A DNA stretch of 64,000 nucleotides from positions 434,001 to 498,000 of the forward strand of contig JAUIRK010000087.1 in the NCBI GenBank assembly GCA_030549495.1. The letters run 5' to 3'. The translations under genes were made by a program, and so were the position numbers. The stretch comes from Nectonema munidae (Eukaryota > Nematomorpha > Nectonematoida > Nectonematidae). This document shows positions 58,870 through 64,000 of the stretch, in pieces; position 1 is the first letter of the stretch, and the number at the start of each line of letters is the position of its first letter. The notes under the pieces were generated by a model. The model searched no databases. It worked only from the letters and a program-made list of their open reading frames with translations, and was not told where the DNA came from.

Positions 58870-60827
58870 TTATTCAAAAATCGTCTGAATAATCCAAGCA
58901 ATGTCAATGGGATGTATGCATCTGCTTTGTCTAAACCAGTTGTCTAAGTTTGGCTTTGTTTGAGCCAATGCAACTCTCATATCTTTACTCACTTCAGAAC
59001 AGTTTTGGGATTTAGTTTTAAAGCATGGAAAACGCTTGCTTACACTCATGTATTGGCAAATTGAATCAGCTTTCAGAACGATCTTTGCAACATCAGCACA
59101 GGTTATGTGATATTTCACTAAAACATGTTTTGCACCTCCTCAATCATTAATAAACTGTTCTTGAATTAAGAAGTCTTCTAAGGCCAGATTACTAATCGAG
59201 ATTATAAACGGATTTTTGATAAATAGATAGTATTTTTCAAATTTTTATAGGTTAGAAAAATAAAATTTCTTGCCTAAGATATGATACAGCGTGTTTCACC
59301 TCCATGACATCTTCATGGATCAAAATCTTATTATCAACAAATATGTTTCTTTTCTTAGAACGCTATAATTTGAGCTCCATTTCAATAGCTGTTTATGACA
59401 ATTGAGTACAGTAATCTCTTCCGTGCAGCTAAAGTTTTACGGAATTCATGATTCAAATATGTTTACTAAAAACGATAGGAATATACGAAAACGGGCATCT
59501 GAAAATTTTTGCTTTGCAGGAATTTTTGAATTTCTTTCCATAGCGTCGCTTGAAACTTTTCCTTTGGAAAGCTACCTCGCGTTTGAGTTAAGCAAAAGTT
59601 TTTCAAATTGGAAATAATTTTCTTTACGTAACTCTGAAAACAAACAAGAGTTGAAAGCATTTGCTTCAATTAACCCATTTACGGCCAATGTTCCTATTTT
59701 GGAACATAAGTAATTTCATCTTCGTCTGCTTTTTTCAATGACTTTGAATATAAATCGTCTGCGTTTTTTAGATATCGTCTGCTTTGCTTGGCCTTAAATG
59801 GATTAAATAGGCTTTTTTTAATGACTTCATTGAAAACATTTTTCTATACATAAGGTATGGTTTTCATTATTATGGCTTAGTGATGAATAGCGCACTCGGT
59901 TCCAAATACATCTATAGATTTTAACCTAATCATAGTCTGAAAACTAGAACAAAAATTGCTAGAGCATGGTCAGTATACACACTCCAACAACATTGTCGAA
60001 TATTTCTCTTGAAGTTCTACTGCTAAGAAATTCGCAAAACAAAAAATAGTCTACAAGGTGTACGAAAACACAAGGCTGAGCTAAGTTTGCAACATTCATT
60101 GTTTCCTTGCAAAAAAGTTGAAAATCGAATTCCGAATCAAAAAAACCATCTTTGATATATCGTCAGACATCTCTCCTATTAGCCTTCCAACAATATCGTT
60201 TGACAGGAAGATATGTTTTAACTTTACAATTTCAGAACTTCTTAGCACATTCAATAGGATATCATTGCAATGAGGTAACAACTGTTCTCCTATGTTGTGG
60301 AACTTTTTGACAACAGTTATTTTTTTGGAAATTTTTAGAAGGCTCTCAAACCACACTTAATATTTTGCAAAAACATTCCTATGTTTTCAAACCTAGATTT
60401 GTGTATTCGTTCAGTTTGACGTTTTAAATAGTCAATAGTTTGTTTACTGGACTCGAGTGCTTCACCTCCAGTCCAGACTTCACTTGAAGGGCTCTAGAAA
60501 AGTGGATGCTAACACTTCAGAACACAAAAGACATTTAGGTTCTTCCTCCAACCAGACGTAAATGCAGTAAAACCAAATTTTAAGCATAAGTCGTCATATT
60601 TCATTTTTTTAGATATTAAGAAAAATGCACATTTGGAAATTAGGCCTGAAAAGTAAAATTCAAACGCTAACTTTTTTATTTCTTTTTAAATGTGACTTAT
60701 TTGCAAAAATGGCAAATAACCTAATATGGGTGCAATATTTTGCAAAAAAAACGAATCACTCAGTGTCCCTTCTCGACCCCATTGGAACTTCTTCGCGGCA
60801 CCGCGTACTCCAGTTTGAAAACCACTG
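58870..60827 (-). mobile_element. Degraded BED-type hAT transposon
   Basis: The right end reads gtttgaaaaccactg, i.e. CAGTGGTTTTCAAAC inverted, a hAT-Charlie-type terminus. On the minus strand 'MKYDDLCLKFGFTAF' (near 60600), 'FHNIGEQLLPHCNDILLNVL' and 'LSNDIVGRLIGEMSDDI' (60356-60150) match the N-terminal to first-Asp region. 'KDMRVALAQTKPNLDNWF' (near 58980) matches the C terminus. The left terminus and its duplication were not found. The central region has shifted frames and the nested MITE at 59670. Confidence 0.65.
59670..59806 (+). mobile_element. piggyBac-type MITE, copy 2
   Basis: TTAA at both ends (59670-59673 and 59803-59806), with inverted ends ccatttacggccaa and ccatttaaggccaa (one mismatch). 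The length of 137 bp nearly equals copy 1 at 19944. A subterminal palindrome tgttcc...ggaaca lies at 59689-59706, where copy 1 has gtcgac...gtcgac. It is inserted inside the hAT fossil. Confidence 0.8.
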
Positions 60828-60890
60828 AGCTTGGATGTTGATTCAATCAAAACTGCAAACAAGGTAATCTGACTTGATAAAATGAAGGAA

Positions 60891-61034
60891 GTTGTAGTGG
60901 GATTGAGAGCTTACATTGCAATCGGATAATAATGGTGGTATATTCATTGGACAAAAATTCTTTTATAATAAATTTTGAAAATTATAAAAAAAAAAAGTTT
61001 GACCCCCCCCCCCCCATTTTGAGGATGTGCCCTG
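60891..61034 (-). repeat. Dispersed repeat, copy A
   Basis: Inverted relative to 62383-62529, with roughly 80% similarity by eye. Shared blocks include ataattttcaaaatttatta and gaatttttgtcc. The end, read inverted, is CAGGGCACATCCTCAAAAT followed by a run of G. Confidence 0.65.
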
Positions 61035-61711
61035 ATCTCCTAAATAATAATAATATATTATATGAAAATATATTATTTTTCTCATCATGGAGATAATTTT
61101 GTGAAGTATGGAATAAATAAAGAAAATATTGCTTTTGGTATTCGCTATATTATATTGAGAGCTTTAGCTTGATTAGTTAGTAAAATTTTTATTGGAATTT
61201 TTTGCAAGCATCTTATAAAAGGTAAATCCAACATATTATTTAATATTTATTGGGTTTTTACATCTATAATTTTGTAAAGCATTCTATATGAAGTTCATTA
61301 TGACAAGCAATATGTTACCATTGTTATAATCTTACTAATTAATTTGATAAAAGTTCTCTATTTTAATGATTTTAACTGTTTTTTTCGATCAATAATTGAT
61401 TTTTTATATAGATTATTTAAAATGTAATTTGTAAAATCACTTAAAAATGAAATTATTGTTATGATGAAAGCCTTGATGCTGCAATGGTCATATATAAAAC
61501 TAAATCAAACAATTAAGTGTATATGTTTGTTAGTTAAATAAAATAGAAAGTTTTTATGTATATAAAATAACAAGTTTGAGTAAACAACTTTATTGATAAA
61601 ACACAAATACCTAATCCAGTAATATTTACATATTCTGTACTTTAGGCATTGTTTTAATTTACGAATTGTAAAACGTGGCATAATTAAATCATTGCGATTC
61701 CTCGAAGAAAA
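61035..61711. other. Intergenic sequence without recognised features
   Basis: AT-rich. Nothing supported. Confidence 0.45.
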
Positions 61712-61783
61712 GCATCTATTTGATAATTAAATTGTAACCAATTAGATGCATCTATTTGATAATTAAATTGTAACCAATTAGAT
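61712..61783. repeat. Perfect 36-bp tandem duplication
   Basis: The 36-mer starting gcatctatttgataattaaa occurs twice head-to-tail (61712-61747 and 61748-61783) with no mismatch, indicating a recent slippage or duplication. Confidence 0.9.
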
Positions 61784-62382
61784 AAGCTCGAGGTTAAAGA
61801 TTTGTTTATAAGCTTGTATATAAAAAAAGAAGACTCATTTTAAATATATCTCCAAACTTGAGTACTTTATTTTTAAAAAACAACTTGTTGAATCAGATTG
61901 GCGAGCTTCATTGAAAACAATTCGTATCGTTTTTTAGCAATGTTAAATGCTTGAAAATAATTATAACTTAATATAACTTAATTATGCATGCTGTGAACAG
62001 ATGAGTTTGTACAGTAATAGCTTTGTGAAACAATGAAGAAGACTTGTACGTGATCTTTATTTGTCGGTAATTCTATTAAGATTATAGAGAAGGTTACTGT
62101 GCGTCTTCCAAGTTAACTTACAATCAATGATAAGCGCAAGAAAATTGTATTCATCAACACAACAATGCCCAAATTCGGAAGATCTTTCATTTAAACTAAT
62201 AACGAAAGACAAAATTTACATTTCAAAAAATTAATTTTTAATTTGTTAAAAAATCAACCCATTCAACGAATTTATAATCAACTTTCTATAACAGTATTTG
62301 TCATTATTTTTGGGCTAAAATTTATTTTATTTTTTGTTTATGGAAACTTAATGTTATGTCACAAAAACTAAAAATGTCCAAC
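61784..62382. other. Intergenic sequence without recognised features
   Basis: AT-rich. Nothing supported. Confidence 0.45.
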
Positions 62383-62529
62383 CCTGGTATCCTCACAATT
62401 TTTGTGGTTAGGGGGGCTTTTTTTTATAATTTTCAAAATTTATTATAGAAGAATTTTTATCCAAATGAACATACCACCATATTATTCCACATTATATTTG
62501 CACTGTTAGCTCCGAATCCTACCATAACG
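62383..62529 (+). repeat. Dispersed repeat, copy B
   Basis: Partner of 60891-61034 in opposite orientation. It begins cctggtatcctcacaatt, has a shorter G run, and ends near ctaccataac. Confidence 0.65.
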
Positions 62530-62823
62530 ATGGATAGCTGCATGGATTTTATAGAATCAAATGTCTTTATTTGTAATTGTGATTACAACATCGACCTTAA
62601 AAAATCTCTCATAGTGTAGGTTAAGGGAAAAAATGTCAATTTTATGGTAGGCTATTTTTTCTGCTAATCTATTAGGATTCAGTGCATTCGCTTTTCTATT
62701 TCCTCTCTAATCTTTTTTGGCTCATCTAAAAGTTGTTTAATGTCAACAATTTAAAATACATTAGCCATCTTTAAATTGTCATTCGGCCATAAAGTAGTTG
62801 TATCATTCGGGTAGAGCAAGCTC

Positions 62824-63030
62824 ATAAGCCTTGGTTGGCAGTTACTATAGGAGAAAACAACTCTGATTCCAAATTACCACTGTCTTGTCGGTATAGCTTT
62901 TGCGTGAGCGAAGACTAAGGGTTTCCAGCTTCCTAATACAAAATGGTTGGCGCCAGGAAGGGCATTCGGTCATAAAAACCCATGCTCCATAACAAAATGT
63001 TTTTGCAGCAAATGAATGGATGATGATGAA
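62824..63030 (+). mobile_element. Short LINE-derived (SINE-like) element
   Basis: Inverted copy of the 5' region of the LINE at 52130-52310. It shares aagccttggttggc, gattccaaattaccactg and ggttggcgccaggaagggca. About 60 bp later it ends in ggatgatgatga, resembling the LINE's 3' tail. A LINE 5' end joined directly to a 3'-type tail suggests an internally deleted or SINE-like derivative. Confidence 0.65.
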
Positions 63031-64000
63031 AGAGCATCTGTCGGAAAACAAAAAAATAGTTTATTTTGAGTGGTTATTCAAAATTAGTGATAATTTTAAC
63101 ATTACTTTTCTTTTTCAAGTATTCCACGTGCGTTTAATGATCTTAAAGAAGTCATTAATGAGAATACGTTTCAAATTGAAATTTTAATGTCCTAGTCAAT
63201 TTTTCATATAAGATTTAGCTTACTGAATGCCATTCTTCTTTATATGTTAATCATTAATATCTAATTGTGTCTACCTGTATTATGATATAGCCTCATTAAA
63301 ATGCTTGCACTAACATTTTTTCTATTGATGTGAATGTCTCCCTGTTTTGCAATAGCGCTCATTAGAAGAATATGTGAGATGAAAAATTATATTTCAATTT
63401 GTTTCCCGCGTTCAACCTTGTCATGGTTTCAAAACAGATTATATTATAATGTATAGTGTTTTCAAAAAGTAAAAAAAATTATGTAATCACCAGAGCGAAC
63501 AAAAGTCAATAAAGTAAAAAAAATTGCGCTGAACTAGGCGATTTCTAACTATACTCATTCGATTCCACACCTAATTTTCTTTCAAAATATTTATTAAGTC
63601 AATAAAGTCAAAAAAATTCATAAAGTCAAATTTTTTTCAAAACTTTCAAAAATAAAAATCGAAAAATCCGATTTGAGAAAAAATGTTTTCACAAAATCAA
63701 TAGTAAGAAAAAAAAATTTTTAAACATCCAGTTTTAGCTCTTTTTCCGCACTCAGGTAACCTAAAATGGAAAAAATTATTAAAATTTAACATTAGTTTTA
63801 AATATCAATATTTTAATTATTAATTTAATTAAATAATTAAATTTATTGTTGAAAAATCGCAGTCCTCAAGTTTTTCAATTGAAAATGCTCAAAAATTGTT
63901 CTGTTCAACAACAAAAGTTATATGAAAAAAGCGTTTGAAAAAAAAAGACATTTCCAAAATTATGCAATTGGAAAATCATAATGTTTCACCCAGTGGGTAT
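63031..64000. other. Intergenic sequence without recognised features
   Basis: AT-rich. Repeated aagtcaataaagt phrases occur at 63505-63625 and resemble motifs near 21450-21570. No element could be delimited. Confidence 0.4.

Noticed and set aside
31920-63420. Shared cccgcgttcaacc at about 31925 and 63408
   Set aside because: Only 13 bp in common with no extended similarity; probably chance or a decayed common repeat.

Overview
The window is animal nuclear DNA: AT-rich, with GT-AG introns, no operons, and transposons of most eukaryotic classes. Base composition and transposon repertoire (arthropod-type hAT, piggyBac, pogo, Penelope-like, RTE-like and Jockey-like elements) fit an arthropod, possibly a parasitic copepod. 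That taxonomic guess is inference from general impression, not a search result.

The one host gene recognised is unc-45, the UCS-domain myosin chaperone, on the + strand from 540 to 45025. Eighteen coding exons can be placed by homology to the human UNC45 proteins. All 17 introns have GT-AG ends, all phases agree, and the exons sum to 2409 nt (802 codons plus stop), so the gene looks intact. The N-terminal TPR exons lie upstream of the window. Introns range from 52 bp to 6.7 kb, and the long ones are long because of transposons.

Intronic elements in order: hAT MITE 717-985; hAT remnant 2903-3642; a long-TIR repeat complex 5050-6690; palindromic MITE 10535-10756; a DIRS-like retroelement fossil 13769-16895; piggyBac-type MITE 19944-20079; LINE tail 21895-22350; Penelope-like fragment 24370-24800; a BED-finger hAT 25304-27999 and a hAT MITE 28534-29123; piggyBac fragment 30480-30960; a near-perfect 216-bp palindrome with 161-bp tandem repeats and a 28-bp minisatellite 31008-31913; a 65-bp LINE insertion with 16-bp duplications near 33448; pogo-type remnants; a terminally complete 2.9-kb hAT-like element 34527-37427; a second BED-type hAT 38235-40188; a Penelope-like fragment 42140-42960; and a pogo-type MITE 43869-44211.

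Downstream of unc-45 (45180-64000) no host gene was found. This part holds an inverted-repeat element 46463-46687, a hAT MITE 46849-47403 beside a Jockey-like LINE (47412-48800, minus), a nearly full-length RTE-like LINE (48950-52340, minus) whose RT centre is replaced by homopolymer-rich sequence, a Penelope-like fossil (53870-54960), a piggyBac fragment (56080-56470, minus), a hAT MITE 58181-58589, a degraded hAT 58870-60827 with a nested piggyBac-type MITE, an inverted repeat pair 60891/62383, and a LINE-5'-end-derived short element 62824-63030.

No tRNA, rRNA, CRISPR or prokaryotic feature was seen. The most informative items are the intact unc-45 model, the 2.9-kb element whose 8-bp duplication and TIR assign a multi-copy 'uncharacterised' protein family to hAT, the palindrome/tandem complex, and the probable assembly artefact inside the LINE.
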